Source: Bacteroidota bacterium (lineage in GTDB: Bacteria; Bacteroidota; Bacteroidia; AKYH767-A; OLB10). Taken from it: a stretch of 64,000 bases of DNA. Position 1 is the stretch's first letter. The number at the start of each line of letters is the position of its first letter. Positions 35,174-44,850 of the stretch are shown here, piece by piece. Below the pieces are notes generated by a model that saw only the letters and a list, made by a program, of their open reading frames with translations, was not told where the DNA came from and searched no databases. The stretch spans positions 2,418,001 to 2,482,000 of the forward strand of contig CP064983.1 of NCBI GenBank assembly GCA_016699635.1, written 5' to 3'. Position numbers and translations under genes: made by a program.

Positions 35174-36197
35174 ATGATCAGGAAGGTTTTTGTTCCGGCA
35201 CTCATTTTAATTTTATTAGTTTCAGGATTTTATTACCGCCATTGGTTGGTTTATGGGTTTAATCAACTAAAGGGTCAGCTAAATATTATTTACAACGCAC
35301 AGCCTATTGGCGAAGTAATAGAGAATCCATTAACTCCCGATTCAGTTAAAACAAAACTGATATTAATCCGTGCAATAAAAAAATATGCTGTTGATTCTTT
35401 AGGATTATCAGAAACTAACAACTACGAAACTTATTATGATCAACAAGGGAAACCTGCATTGTGGGTGCTTACCGCTGCTCCTGAATTTAAAATGGTACCA
35501 TATAAATGGAAGTTCCCATTTCTTGGGTCTTTATCATATAAAGGATTTTTTCAGAAACAAAAAGGAGTTGATGAATTGATGTTGTTCAGGAAAAACGGCT
35601 TTGATGCAGATTTGTCAACAGTATCAGCATGGAGTACCCTTGGCTGGTTTGGTGATCCTGTAATGTCTTCAATGATGCGAAGGAATATTGGCTCGCTTGC
35701 AGAATTGATTATCCATGAGATGACTCATACAACGCTTTACATTAAAGGAAATGTTGAATTCAATGAAAACCTTGCGACTTTTATTGGTGAAATTGGTGCT
35801 GAAAAAATTTCTGACTCATAAATTTAAAGATGACAGCATTGTTATGACAAATTACATCAATCATCGCAATGACAACAGAATATTTTCAGAATATGTAATT
35901 GCTTCAGTATCTAAATTGGACTCATTGTATAGTGATACAGCTTTTATATCATTAACCTATCAGGAGAAACTACGTCTGAAATATCAAAAAATAGCATCAA
36001 TTGTTTTGCATATACCGAAATTACCATTGAAAAATGATCAAAGGTTTGAGTGGAATCTGCAAAATAAAAAACTGCCCGACAACACCTGGTTTCTATCTTA
36101 TTCTGACTATCATGCTTTACAGTCAGAAATTAATCGGGTGTTTAGAGATTCCTGCAATAGTTCAATTCAGGAATTGATAAAATACTATAAGAGATAA
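35174..36197 (+). CDS. Putative zinc aminopeptidase (PF10023 type), one frameshift
   Basis: The N-terminus has a hydrophobic signal or anchor (VFVPALILILLVSGFYY). A zincin motif HEMTH occurs in IIHEMTHTTLYIKG, followed by a downstream Glu in NENLATFIGE, the layout of the putative aminopeptidase family PF10023. A break in the six-A run at 35802-35807 splits the frame; removing one A joins GAEK to FLTHKFKDDS and gives about 340 aa. The family is annotated as aminopeptidase by homology only. The active site lies upstream of the break and is intact. It starts 22 bp after the acyl-CoA dehydrogenase gene and converges on the lipoprotein gene. Confidence 0.75.
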
Positions 36198-36209
36198 GGC
36201 GTAATTTAC

Positions 36210-37121
36210 TTACAATGCTGCAAGAGCATTCAGAATGTCATTTTCCGAAACATCCTGAAGATTAAAAATAATTTGCTGATTGGCAGCAATTGTAAAACTC
36301 TGCTGATCTAAAACGTATTGATTGTTTTGTTTTTTACCGAATACTATCAATGTTACGTTTTCGCCAACAGGCAAGTTTGTGCCACTCAGGTTTTGAATTT
36401 GCATAACACCTTTAAAACCTTTGAATGAAACATATACCTGTAAGTTTTGCGTATTTGTTCCGGTGACACTACATGTAATAGTTGTTGTTGATGTTGCCTG
36501 ATGTAATAATGCAGGAGAAAACCAACCTGTTGTGGCAGGTGTTGTTACATAACTGTTAGAAGTTGGAGAAATACTCGATAGTGTATCAACAAAACCAGGA
36601 ATAAAATTAGAAATAGTATTGGTCCAGTTATTAGCACTATTACCGCTGCTATAACCGTAATAGGATTGCATGGCTGAATTTATAGATGGCAATGCAGCTG
36701 TTTCAAGAAAATATTTTTTGCCGGGTTTGAGAAAAATTTCATTTCCGTTTTTAAATGCTCTCACTCTTATTTCTGCACTTGTTTCAAGTGGATTTCCTGA
36801 AGCCACAGAAGGAATTCTTCTTAAAATCATATCTTTAATAGAATACAACTCTATTACTTTTAGCTGAAAAGGATAAGTAACCTGGCCTCCACCATTTAAC
36901 TCAAACATTTCTCCGTTGACACAAATTTTAGTTCCTTTCTTACAAACTAATGGACAAGTTCCATTGGTGTCAATGGTATATTCCTGTTCTTCTTCTTCAT
37001 GGTCGCTGTAGAATGAATCCATGTTTTGATAATCATCCTGTGGCACACGGTCTTTTTTGCATGCAACTACTGTAATAAGCATTATTGCAGTAAGATAAAT
37101 GAATAGCTTGTTCGATTTCAT
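36210..37121 (-). CDS. Lipoprotein of unknown function
   Basis: The 303-aa protein has a lipoprotein signal with lipobox VVAC at residues 18-21 (LITVVACKKD), then a short acidic segment (SDHEEEEQEY) such as often follows exported Bacteroidota lipoproteins. A cysteine pair region (CPLVCKKGTKICVNG) is followed by a beta-rich body with Ser/Thr/Asn-rich stretches. No enzyme motif is visible. It follows a small outer-membrane-like protein with a 14-bp gap and is probably co-transcribed with it. Lipidation is inferred from the lipobox. Confidence 0.7.
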   Translation of the reverse strand: MKSNKLFIYLTAIMLITVVACKKDRVPQDDYQNMDSFYSDHEEEEQEYTIDTNGTCPLVCKKGTKICVNGEMFELNGGGQVTYPFQLKVIELYSIKDMILRRIPSVASGNPLETSAEIRVRAFKNGNEIFLKPGKKYFLETAALPSINSAMQSYYGYSSGNSANNWTNTISNFIPGFVDTLSSISPTSNSYVTTPATTGWFSPALLHQATSTTTITCSVTGTNTQNLQVYVSFKGFKGVMQIQNLSGTNLPVGENVTLIVFGKKQNNQYVLDQQSFTIAANQQIIFNLQDVSENDILNALAAL

Positions 37122-37135
37122 ATTACAAAGTTTGA

Positions 37136-37681
37136 TTAAATTCCTTTAACTGTTGGACATTTTTCTCTTCTTGTATTTTTTCTACACTGTCCGGGATAAT
37201 AATAAATACCTATTCGCAAATTATCTTCTTTCCATTTAAAGTCATAGCGGTTTTCAATAAATGGACGCCAACATCCTCTGTTTCGCACCAAGCCACCACC
37301 GGCTTCGGGAGCAAAATTGTGTTTCTTTTTTCCTTCAGGAGCATAGTCATCTGCATTTATCCAGAAATTGTAATAGGCAGCACCAAGTAAATAAAAATTA
37401 TAACTTCTGATTCTTAATATATCATATTGCAAAGCCCCACCGGCATACAATTCATGATAACGATTAAAAGGAGGGTAATATGAAATTTCAGGAACTACAT
37501 AAAGGTTATTTACCGGTGTTGGAATTCTGACACGCAAATCTGCACCAATACCTTCGGCCTGAAAATTATAAATTGCACTGGCACCGTAGCCTATAGGTTT
37601 ACGTACTTTACGTTGTGCTGAAGCATTGAACGCAATGAACATTGCAAACAAAATAATGGATATATGCCTGATTTTAAACAT
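37136..37681 (-). CDS. Predicted outer-membrane or periplasmic protein, unknown function
   Basis: The 181-aa product has a clear signal peptide (ISIILFAMFIAFNASAQ). The remainder alternates short aromatic-rich strands (YVVPEISYYPPF, LYAGGALQYDIL, FYLLGAAYYNFW) typical of a small outer-membrane beta-barrel, and ends in a Cys- and Arg-containing tail (CRKNTRREKCP). It does not end in the aromatic residue common in barrels, so a periplasmic role remains possible. It is upstream of the lipoprotein gene in the same direction. No promoter of the TAnnTTTG type was seen upstream. Confidence 0.65.
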   Translation of the reverse strand: MFKIRHISIILFAMFIAFNASAQRKVRKPIGYGASAIYNFQAEGIGADLRVRIPTPVNNLYVVPEISYYPPFNRYHELYAGGALQYDILRIRSYNFYLLGAAYYNFWINADDYAPEGKKKHNFAPEAGGGLVRNRGCWRPFIENRYDFKWKEDNLRIGIYYYPGQCRKNTRREKCPTVKGI

Positions 37682-37766
37682 TGAAATATTTTGGGATTAA
37701 AGATGTTAACTTTATCTATTCCCAAAACGGCATTACTGGAAAATTATTATTTGATTATAAACAGAA

Positions 37767-38395
37767 CTACAATTTGTATTTGTAGCTGATAAAACCTTCT
37801 GCGCGCTCTACATTCACCATCAGACCATAATTTGAAGTGATGTTGTCGTGATATTTTCTCCAAGTCGCTCCCAATGCGTTTCATTTCTGATTCATAGCAT
37901 TCTAATGCTGCCATCTTTTAGAATATGTGTCGCTGATGTCAACAAAAAGTTAGGACTAAATGGTGTACGAAACACGTACCAGTTGCACATGCCCATGAGT
38001 ACACGTGGCACACGCCTGCTTGCACTCACTGCAATACGTGCAGTCATTTCATGATCGTGATGTAAATCGTCAATCCATGGACATATTATCGTATCTGCAT
38101 TTATTTTGTCAATGCGGTTTAATACCTGAACTACTAATTCATCTCTGAAATTTACATCAAGACAAGGTTCATCTAAATGTTCTATTGAGTAGCCTAAAAC
38201 AGAAGCAGCTTTTTTAGCTTCACTGATAGCAATATCTTTATCACGGTAGTAATTTCCGGAAGCATCTTTCCATGTACCATTGGTTAAAGTTATTAAATGG
38301 ACTTTACCTCCCTCTGAAATGATTTTGGCAACAGTACCACCGGCCATCCATTCCAAATCATCAGGATGTGCACCTACTACTAAAACATTTTTCAT
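37767..38395 (-). CDS. PIG-L/LmbE family deacetylase, two frameshifts
   Basis: The metal-binding motif AHPDDLEWMAGGT (residues 8-20) and the later HHDHEM identify the PIG-L/LmbE family of Zn-dependent N-acetyl-sugar deacetylases. The continuous frame ends at 37892. Changing frame near 37915 and again at the T-run 37854-37857 extends the protein through ECYESEMKRIGSDLE, YHDNITSNYGLMVNVERAEGF and YKYKL to a TAG at 37767-37769, giving about 209 aa, normal for the family. It is the last gene of a minus-strand series with a GNAT protein, a GT2 and an amine-oxidase-like protein, which suggests action on a nucleotide sugar or glycan intermediate. Confidence 0.85.
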
Positions 38396-38428
38396 GTTGT
38401 CATTGATTTTAAATTCAATAGTAACCTA

Positions 38429-39400
38429 TCAGTAAACATCAGAATCACACATTGTCAAATACCAGTTTGTTGGTATTCTTAACTCATCTAAATTTTTTCC
38501 TGGGTTGAATGGTTTATATCCTAAGTAAGTTATATGTTCTTTCGGCAAATAGCCTGATTTTTCAGCAAGATTATACAATGGAGTATTGTAGGGAATCCAC
38601 ATGTTTGCTGTTTTAGCATCTAATTCTGTTGCTAATTGTGCTATGGAATTAAAGAATACTGATGTGTCAAAATCATGTGTAAAAAGAAAATCAACAACAT
38701 CAATTTCTTTTGTTGATGCATTTGCATATTCCTTAATTACAAAATAACCTTGTATATTACTGTTGTTTTCAAATGCAAATAAGCGATATTTTTTATCAGG
38801 GCGATTAAAAAAACGCCAGTTTATAAATGTGCTGTTTCTGACGTTCGCATAAAAACGATCTGCCTTCTGTGTGTGTTGCTCCCATAGCTGATCAAATCGT
38901 TGGTCGGCATTAAAAATCTCTGTATAAGTTTTATCACCTTGAACAGCAGTTGTAAATGTTTTTTTCATTGTTGGAATCATATATACATCATTCCAAGCTA
39001 ATTTTTTTACAAAGCTGTAATGCGAGTTGGTGTTTGGAAACCCATAAACCAATTGAATATTCTCTTCCTTGAAGGAGCGCTCGTAAAGTTTTGCTGCAAG
39101 TTTTGGAAACAGTCCTAATGATTTAAATTCAGGATGTGTCATTGTGATGAGCGAAAGTTCACTTAGTGAAGTTTCGCCTTTGTAAAAAGATTTTACCGGA
39201 CACACTGCATAATGACTTATTATTTTACCATTGTCATTTTTAAATAAATCAATCAGGTTTTTATTTACAGGAGTATTTAGAACACGCCATTTATAATATT
39301 CTGATGAGAGTTTTAGTCCGTTAAATGAAAGAGAAAATAAGGCAAGTATTTCATCAAGATCTGATGGAGTGTAACTGTGATAATGATAATTTTCTGCCAT
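38429..39400 (-). CDS. GNAT-fold acetyltransferase-like protein
   Basis: The 323-aa protein opens with a GNAT-type strand-helix (YHYHSYTPSDLDEILALFS) and has an acyl-CoA-binding-like loop region (MTHPEFKSLGLFPKLA), followed by a second half that may be another GNAT-like lobe (FINWRFFNRPDKKYRLFAF). The family occurs in polysaccharide clusters, where members acylate sugars or link peptides; the substrate here is unknown. It lies between the deacetylase (33-nt gap) and the GT2 (11-nt gap) and is probably in the same transcript. No lesions. Confidence 0.75.
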   Translation of the reverse strand: MAENYHYHSYTPSDLDEILALFSLSFNGLKLSSEYYKWRVLNTPVNKNLIDLFKNDNGKIISHYAVCPVKSFYKGETSLSELSLITMTHPEFKSLGLFPKLAAKLYERSFKEENIQLVYGFPNTNSHYSFVKKLAWNDVYMIPTMKKTFTTAVQGDKTYTEIFNADQRFDQLWEQHTQKADRFYANVRNSTFINWRFFNRPDKKYRLFAFENNSNIQGYFVIKEYANASTKEIDVVDFLFTHDFDTSVFFNSIAQLATELDAKTANMWIPYNTPLYNLAEKSGYLPKEHITYLGYKPFNPGKNLDELRIPTNWYLTMCDSDVY

Positions 39401-39411
39401 AGCGTATTTTA

Positions 39412-40117
39412 TTAGTTAATAGATCTGCGTAACAGCAAAATATCGTCAATAGTTTTCTTTAATCTTTTTATTGCTTTAATACGGGTAGTTCTGATTTCTT
39501 CAATCGGCATTGATAAGCCAATCTCTGTTACTTTTAAATTTTTATCACGTGAAGCTCTTATGCAAAATTCACTTTTACCAAACAGCATGTCGTGTTACAC
39601 AGCCATTAGTGATTGGAGCTAATTTACTTTTCTTAAAACTTTTCAGTCCATGAGTTTCTGTTAACTTGTAGCTAAATGCAACTTTAAGCCCTGTATTGTA
39701 GAGCCAGGTAAAAAGTTTTCTTTTAAATGGTCTTCTGTCAAGATCGCCAGAAAGTTTTTTTGAGCCAATAACAAGATCGTATGAGCTAAGCAACTCATTT
39801 GATTTTTGTAAAAAGACCATATCTAAATAGTCAAGCTCAAATATGGTGATGTACTCAAAACGTGCCCGATTAATGCCGTTAATCAAAGCCTGACCATAGT
39901 CTGCTTTTTCGTCATCAATTTCTGCAACAACCATATCATACTTTTCAGATAGTGTTCTGATGATAGATTTGGTGTTGTCAACGCTTCCGTTTTCTGTTAG
40001 TACAATTTCAAAATCTTTAAAACGCTTTTTTAAATCCTCAACGAGCAGGTGTATTCTTTTTTCAAGAATTTCTTCTTCGTTAAATACCGGTATTACTATT
40101 GAACAATTTTCTGTCAT
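39412..40117 (-). CDS. Family 2 glycosyltransferase, one frameshift near the 3' end
   Basis: The start is the ATG at 40117 (MTENCSIVIPVFNEE); translation further upstream overlaps the preceding gene and does not look like GT2. It has the GT-A nucleotide-sugar fold: SIVIPVFNEEEILEKR, VLTENGSVDNT, then FELDYLD in the place of the DxD motif. The continuous frame ends at 39575; shifting near 39590 continues the protein (MLFGKSEFCIRASRD, IGLSMPIEEIRTTRIK) to a TAA at 39412-39414, about 235 aa. It follows the amine-oxidase-like gene after 7 nt. Probably transfers a sugar for surface glycan; polyprenyl acceptor possible. Confidence 0.85.
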
Positions 40118-40124
40118 AATGATT

Positions 40125-41399
40125 TTAATTTTCCGACAATACTTTGCCGTCCATAATTGCATCCTGCATGCCTGCATATTCCCATTTTCCATAGCGACCT
40201 GACTGATAAATTCCTGCTTCTTCCAGTTCACTCATCAGTTTGTTGATTATGGCAGGGCGTTTTGGTTCGTATATACAATAGGCCACAGGTATTTTAATCG
40301 AGTGAACAAATACCAATTCGTCAATTTTGAATATTGGCATTTGTTTAATCTCTTCAACAACTTTGCGTTCTATTTCTTCAATACTCAGGTTATGATTGCG
40401 ACTGCCAACTTCAACAGCAATAATTTGTTCGTCAGCAGGTGTTGATTTTTTGAAATAGTTTTTAGGGAAGCTTATTCTGTAGAACGAAAGATCTTTATCG
40501 GGGAAATACATCCAATGTGTGTCAGGCAGTGTTCCTCTGATAACTAAATTTACTGTATAAACAGAGGTGAAAACCAATTCTTTGGCTAATGCTTTCAAGT
40601 CATCTCTGTCACTGTTTAATATGATAGTTTGTAGGGGAACAGTAGAAACAGCTTTGTTATATTTTACAATACTTCCATCAGAAAATTCAATTGTTTTATT
40701 CCGTGTATTAAAAAATATTGCAGAAGTATTGAATTTAATATTAGTGAGTTGTCTAGCAAAAATGTCTGCTAAATCCTGAATACCTTTATGTATAGGATAA
40801 TAGAATTCTACATTATAGCCAAAACTGTCTGTGTTGTCTTCGAATGCATTTTTTCTGATTTGCTCTTTGTCTGCAGTAATAATATGCGACATAAACTCAC
40901 ATGTCATTTCAGAAGGTTCGGTGTCCCAAATTTTTCTGTTGGAAGGTAGAAGGTAATGATTGGCAATACCTTTTCCGAAGCATTTCAATGCATAATCTCT
41001 GTAAGAGCCTTTTCTGATTTCTGCTTCCTCTTCCTTATTATATGATTTTACTTCGTCAAGTCCTTCAATACAATCTTTTTTGGTTTGCTCACTCAGATTT
41101 AATAGATTGAGCTCAAAAGGGTAGGGGATGATGGTTTTATCGTAATAGATGTGAGCTTTTCTACGATGATTTTCAACTTCAAGACCCAATTTGTCAAATA
41201 CTAACTCTCTTACATAAGGGTTGCGTAAATGTAATAAGTGTGGGGCTAAATCAAATTTGCAGTTTTTATATTCAATTGTCCGCACCAAACCACCTACAGT
41301 GTCAAGGGCTTCAAAAACCGGTAAATTCTTATCAAAATGATAGGCAAACTTAATCCTGCCAGTACCGGCACCAACTGCAACTGTGTCGTGATGAATCAT
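40125..41399 (-). CDS. FAD/NAD(P)-binding amine oxidase-like protein (UDP-galactopyranose mutase/PPO-like)
   Basis: A 424-aa protein with an N-terminal Rossmann motif, followed by FEALDTVGGLVRT (FAD-family VGG..R) and FDLAPHLLHL, the pattern of NAD(P)-binding amine oxidases such as UDP-galactopyranose mutase and protoporphyrinogen oxidase-like sugar-cluster enzymes. The dinucleotide motif is written GAGTGRIKF; a one-base deletion and a one-base insertion (41345-41360) would restore GAGTAGLSF. So two compensating indels appear to garble the FAD loop without breaking the frame. First gene of the glycan-like series, with a good promoter upstream. A role in sugar ring contraction or nucleotide-sugar oxidation is inference. 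Confidence 0.75.
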   Translation of the reverse strand: MIHHDTVAVGAGTGRIKFAYHFDKNLPVFEALDTVGGLVRTIEYKNCKFDLAPHLLHLRNPYVRELVFDKLGLEVENHRRKAHIYYDKTIIPYPFELNLLNLSEQTKKDCIEGLDEVKSYNKEEEAEIRKGSYRDYALKCFGKGIANHYLLPSNRKIWDTEPSEMTCEFMSHIITADKEQIRKNAFEDNTDSFGYNVEFYYPIHKGIQDLADIFARQLTNIKFNTSAIFFNTRNKTIEFSDGSIVKYNKAVSTVPLQTIILNSDRDDLKALAKELVFTSVYTVNLVIRGTLPDTHWMYFPDKDLSFYRISFPKNYFKKSTPADEQIIAVEVGSRNHNLSIEEIERKVVEEIKQMPIFKIDELVFVHSIKIPVAYCIYEPKRPAIINKLMSELEEAGIYQSGRYGKWEYAGMQDAIMDGKVLSEN

Positions 41400-41428
41400 G
41401 TAGAAAAATAAGGAGATTTAAAAGGCTG

Positions 41429-41458
41429 CAAAAGTAAGGATTTTTATCCTTCGTTCAA
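41429..41458 (-). promoter_or_regulatory. Promoter of the glycan-like gene series (TTG-N19-TACTTTTG)
   Basis: On the minus strand TTG (41458-41456) is followed after 19 bp by TACTTTTG (41436-41429), a full match to both Bacteroidota promoter elements at normal spacing. It is followed by CAGCC, as at eno. The ATG at 41399 is 29 bp downstream. This is the best-formed promoter in the window. Confidence 0.7.
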
Positions 41459-41488
41459 AGCCCAATAATTACCTTAAAAGAGGATACT

Positions 41489-42127
41489 TTATCTGAGGTC
41501 AACTACCTCTACACCCGGATATTTTTTTGCATCAAAATTAAAATCGCTGTCTTTAACTGTCGGGTTTGGTGTAAACTTAACAATGGTGTAAGAAATTGTA
41601 GTTCCATTATTATTGAAAACGGTGGCTCCTGCAATTGTTTTTTCAGTTTTGTTTATTTTTAATTGAATTTTAAAATAGGGCTTACCTTTTTCAAGAGGTT
41701 TTAGGTCAATATACTGATAGGCTTTGCCGCCTTCGTTTTTCTCTTCTGAAAAACGTGAGTCGAATCCTTTTTCATAAATAGAGAAAATATTGGTAGGGGA
41801 GATGCCATCAGCTTTATTTTGTGCATCGTTAACCTGTACTTCGTTGGCATCTTTTAAGTAGGTCCATGATGTTTGACCGTCAGAAATAATCTGCTGTCCG
41901 GTAATGCTCAGGTTGTACTTGTCGCCATTAATCAAAATCGAACCATTTTGAGTTTGATTGGTTTTAGCTTTTTTGTCCTCAATATTGAGTCTGAAAGTTG
42001 CAGAAACCGACTTGAAAGTTTTGTATTTAGCAGAAACTGATTTAAGAATTTCCTGAGAGCGACTGTCTTTTTGTGCAAACGCAATTTGAGTCAGCAGTAC
42101 AAGGAATATCATCAATTTTTTTGTCAT
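41489..42127 (-). CDS. lolA: LolA-family outer-membrane lipoprotein carrier protein
   Basis: The 212-aa product has a signal peptide (MIFLVLLTQIAFAQ). The mature protein follows the LolA pattern: an N-terminal helix (SQEILKSVSAKYKTFKSVSATFRL), successive antiparallel strands (GSILINGDKYNLSI, QQIISDGQTSWTYLKDANEVQV) and an open-barrel C-terminus (ISYTIVKFTPN). LolA shuttles lipoproteins across the periplasm. Its place after ftsK is common in this phylum. An exact -7 box lies in the 108-bp gap to ftsK, so it probably has its own promoter. Intact. Confidence 0.88.
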   Translation of the reverse strand: MTKKLMIFLVLLTQIAFAQKDSRSQEILKSVSAKYKTFKSVSATFRLNIEDKKAKTNQTQNGSILINGDKYNLSITGQQIISDGQTSWTYLKDANEVQVNDAQNKADGISPTNIFSIYEKGFDSRFSEEKNEGGKAYQYIDLKPLEKGKPYFKIQLKINKTEKTIAGATVFNNNGTTISYTIVKFTPNPTVKDSDFNFDAKKYPGVEVVDLR

Positions 42128-42201
42128 TTCTTAAATTTTAAATGTGATTAATAAAAACAATGCCACAAGGCAAAACGAGGTGAAATGCACATGAACAATT
42201 G

Positions 42202-42209
42202 CAAATATA
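42202..42209 (-). promoter_or_regulatory. Candidate lolA -7 box (TATATTTG)
   Basis: An exact minus-strand TAnnTTTG match in the gap between ftsK and lolA, predicting a leader of about 68 nt. The -33 region is poor (CTG at 21 bp). Confidence 0.45.
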
Positions 42210-42235
42210 ATAATGTAGGAGGATTAAAAACAGAA

Positions 42236-44587
42236 TTATTTCAGGTTTGAAAGTAATGTTTCAAGTTCTATAGGATCTTTAAACTTTACTTCTCTGGCTT
42301 TGCTACCTTCAAAAGGACCAATAATTCCAGCAGCTTCAAGTTGATCAATCAACCTGCCGGCACGGTTATAACCAAGTTTGAGTCTTCTTTGCAATAAAGA
42401 TGCAGAACCTTGCTGATGTTGCACAACCATACGTGCAGCATCTTCAAACAAAGGATCACGGTCAGCTAAATCAACTTCGCCTGTGTTGCTTTCGTTGTCG
42501 CCAACAAATTCAGGTAACAGGAATGCATCGGGGTAGCCTCTTTGTGAACCAATAAAATCTGTAATTTTTTCAACTTCAAAAGTTTCAACATAGGCACACT
42601 GCAAACGAATCACATCAGCACCAAGCGACAATAACATGTCTCCCTTTCCAATAAGTTGATCGGCACCACCACAATCTAAAATTGTGCGGCTATCAATTTT
42701 TGATGAAACCCGGAAAGCAAGACGTGCAGGGAAGTTGGCTTTTATTGTTCCGGTGATGATATTTACTGATGGACGCTGGCTGTCATAATCAGGTCGGCAA
42801 ACTCATCAATAACCAAAACAATAAATGGCAGAAAGCGATGACCTTTATTGGGGTTGAGTTTTCTTGCTACAAATTTTGTGTTATATTCTCTGATGTTACG
42901 AACCTGAGCCTCTTTAAGTAACTCATACCGCTGATCCATTTCAACACATAAGGAGTTAAGCGTATTCACCACTTTACGTGTATCGGTTATGATGGCTTCT
43001 TCTTCACCGGGAAGTTTTGCTAAAAAATGTCGTTCAATAGTTTTGAATAAAGTAAGTTCAACTTTTTTAGGATCAACCAAAACAAATTTAATTTGTGATG
43101 GATGCTTTTTGTAAAGCAAGGAAACCAGAATTGCATTTAAGCCAACAGATTTACCCTGACCTGTGGCACCAGCCATGAGCAAGTGTGGCATTTTTGCTAA
43201 ATCGGTAACAAATACCTCGTTCGATATGGTTTTGCCAAGTCCGATGGGTAGGTCCATATCGGAATTGATAAATTTCTCAGAGCCTAAAACAGCTTTCATC
43301 GGTACTACTTCAGGCGATTGATTAGGAACTTCAATGCCAATAGTTCCCTTGCCCGGAATAGGGGCAATGATACGAATGCCCAAAGCTGAAAGACTTAAAG
43401 CAATATCATCTTCAAGATTCTTGATTTTTGAAATACGTACACCGGCTTGTGGCACAATTTCAAATAGAGTTACTGTAGGTCCTACTGTTGCTTTGATTTT
43501 TTCAATACCAATATTATAGTGACCAAGTGTTTCAACAATTTTGTTTTTATTGGTTTCCAACTCAGCTTTTAACTCTTCGTGTGTAAGTTTCGATTTGCTT
43601 TGATAGTTTTCAAGTAAATCTAATACAGGATATTGATATGAAGATAAATCAAGTGTTGGGTCATACTCTCCAAGAGTAACCTGATCGGGAAGTTCGCTGT
43701 TGTCTATTCTAATTCAAGATTATTGGAATCAGGTACTTTTTTTTGTTCATCACCAGAATTCATTAAATCCGAAATGGCTTTGTCCATATCAGGTTCTAAT
43801 TCAAAACTAACGGGAACATTGTTTTTTAAATCTTCTGCTTCTTTAGTAATTTCATCTGAAATGGTGTTTATTTTATTTTCTGATTGTTCTTCAGTTAATA
43901 AAGCATCTTCCTCTTCCTGTTGAATATTTTTTCACCAATTGCTGGAAGTTTCAATTTAAACTTGAATGTAATGATTGAGAAAGTAAGTAGTGTGAATCCA
44001 AGTAATAATCCGGTACCGGCATTCCCTATTGTGGATTGTAGCCATTCAGAAGTTTCAAATCCGAATGTGCCACCGGTAAATAAAAACAGACTGGTATTTT
44101 TAAAAATATATCCACATGCAATTGAGACAAAGAGCAGTGTAAATAGAGAAATTCTTATGGTGCGTCCAAATGGTAGTAAAGCATGTCGGAAAACCAATTT
44201 AAATCCGGATAAGAACAATATAAAAACAAATAAGAAACTACTTAACCCAAAAGCATTGTAAAAAAATGAATTTGCAGATAAAGCTCCTGTTTTGCCAAGC
44301 CAGTTTTCAACTTTCAGATCACGGTCTGTCAGTAATGACCACCAGCCATTTTTAACTTTATCAAAATCAATTTTCCAGGTAAATAAATAAGAGATAAAAG
44401 CTATGGTTAGAAAAATACTTATCAGAATACAAAATAGTCCGATTATTTGATGTAGCTGTTCATTAGCTAACCATTTTAAGTTGAGTTTTTCTGGTTTAGG
44501 TTTTACAGTTTTTCTTTTGACTTCAGGTTTCTCTTCGACCGTGTCAATGGTGTTTGCTTCAGCCTGTAAATTTTTGCGTTTGGCCAT
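42236..44587 (-). CDS. ftsK: DNA translocase FtsK, two frameshifts and a small internal deletion
   Basis: The N-terminal part (44587-43895) has four hydrophobic segments, as in the FtsK membrane domain. After an acidic linker, the motor domain shows GKGTIGIEVPNQ, Walker A AGATGQGKS and the Walker B region LVIDEFADLIMTA. The C-terminal gamma winged helix is present (RRLKLGYNRAGRLIDQLEAAGI). Frame breaks at the A-runs near 43930 and 43708 are both repaired by adding A. At 42776-42782 the sequence jumps from DLIMTA directly to QRPSVNIITGTIK: about 26 residues conserved in all FtsK proteins I know (a GKEVE...PIARLAQLARA-type segment) are missing, with a frame change. Since FtsK is needed for chromosome segregation, an assembly or consensus fault is likely. 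Confidence 0.92.
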
Positions 44588-44850
44588 TTTGTTTTTTATG
44601 TGAAAGAAAATATTTAATTGAGCTAAATTAAATCTAAACTAAGTTGACATTACAGTAAACAAAACCATGTAATAAACATTTTATTGTGGATAAATGGGTT
44701 GTTATGTGGATAGTTTTCATAAAATCAACCTATTTTGTAATGCATTTTTGTATTACTAAAGCATTGGTAAGATTGCATAAAGAAATGCATCACTAAAACT
44801 TTAACCAATTTATTGCGTAAACAATTCAAATCAAATAGCCGCATATTATT
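44588..44850. other. AT-rich divergent intergenic region with two DnaA-box-like sites
   Basis: This 263-bp gap lies between divergent ftsK and the T9SS protein gene. TGTGGATAA at 44685-44693 is the exact reverse complement of the DnaA box TTATCCACA, and TGTGGATAG at 44705-44713 is a one-mismatch copy in the same orientation, 20 bp away. One perfect 9-mer is expected by chance in about 64 kb of this composition; the pair is less expected. On the ftsK side TAATTTAG (7/8 of a -7 box) may drive ftsK. No RNA gene was seen. Confidence 0.4.

Noticed and set aside
42236..43895. Several separate small genes where ftsK fragments lie
   Set aside because: All parts match FtsK domains in order and are bridged by translated sequence with single-base repairs.
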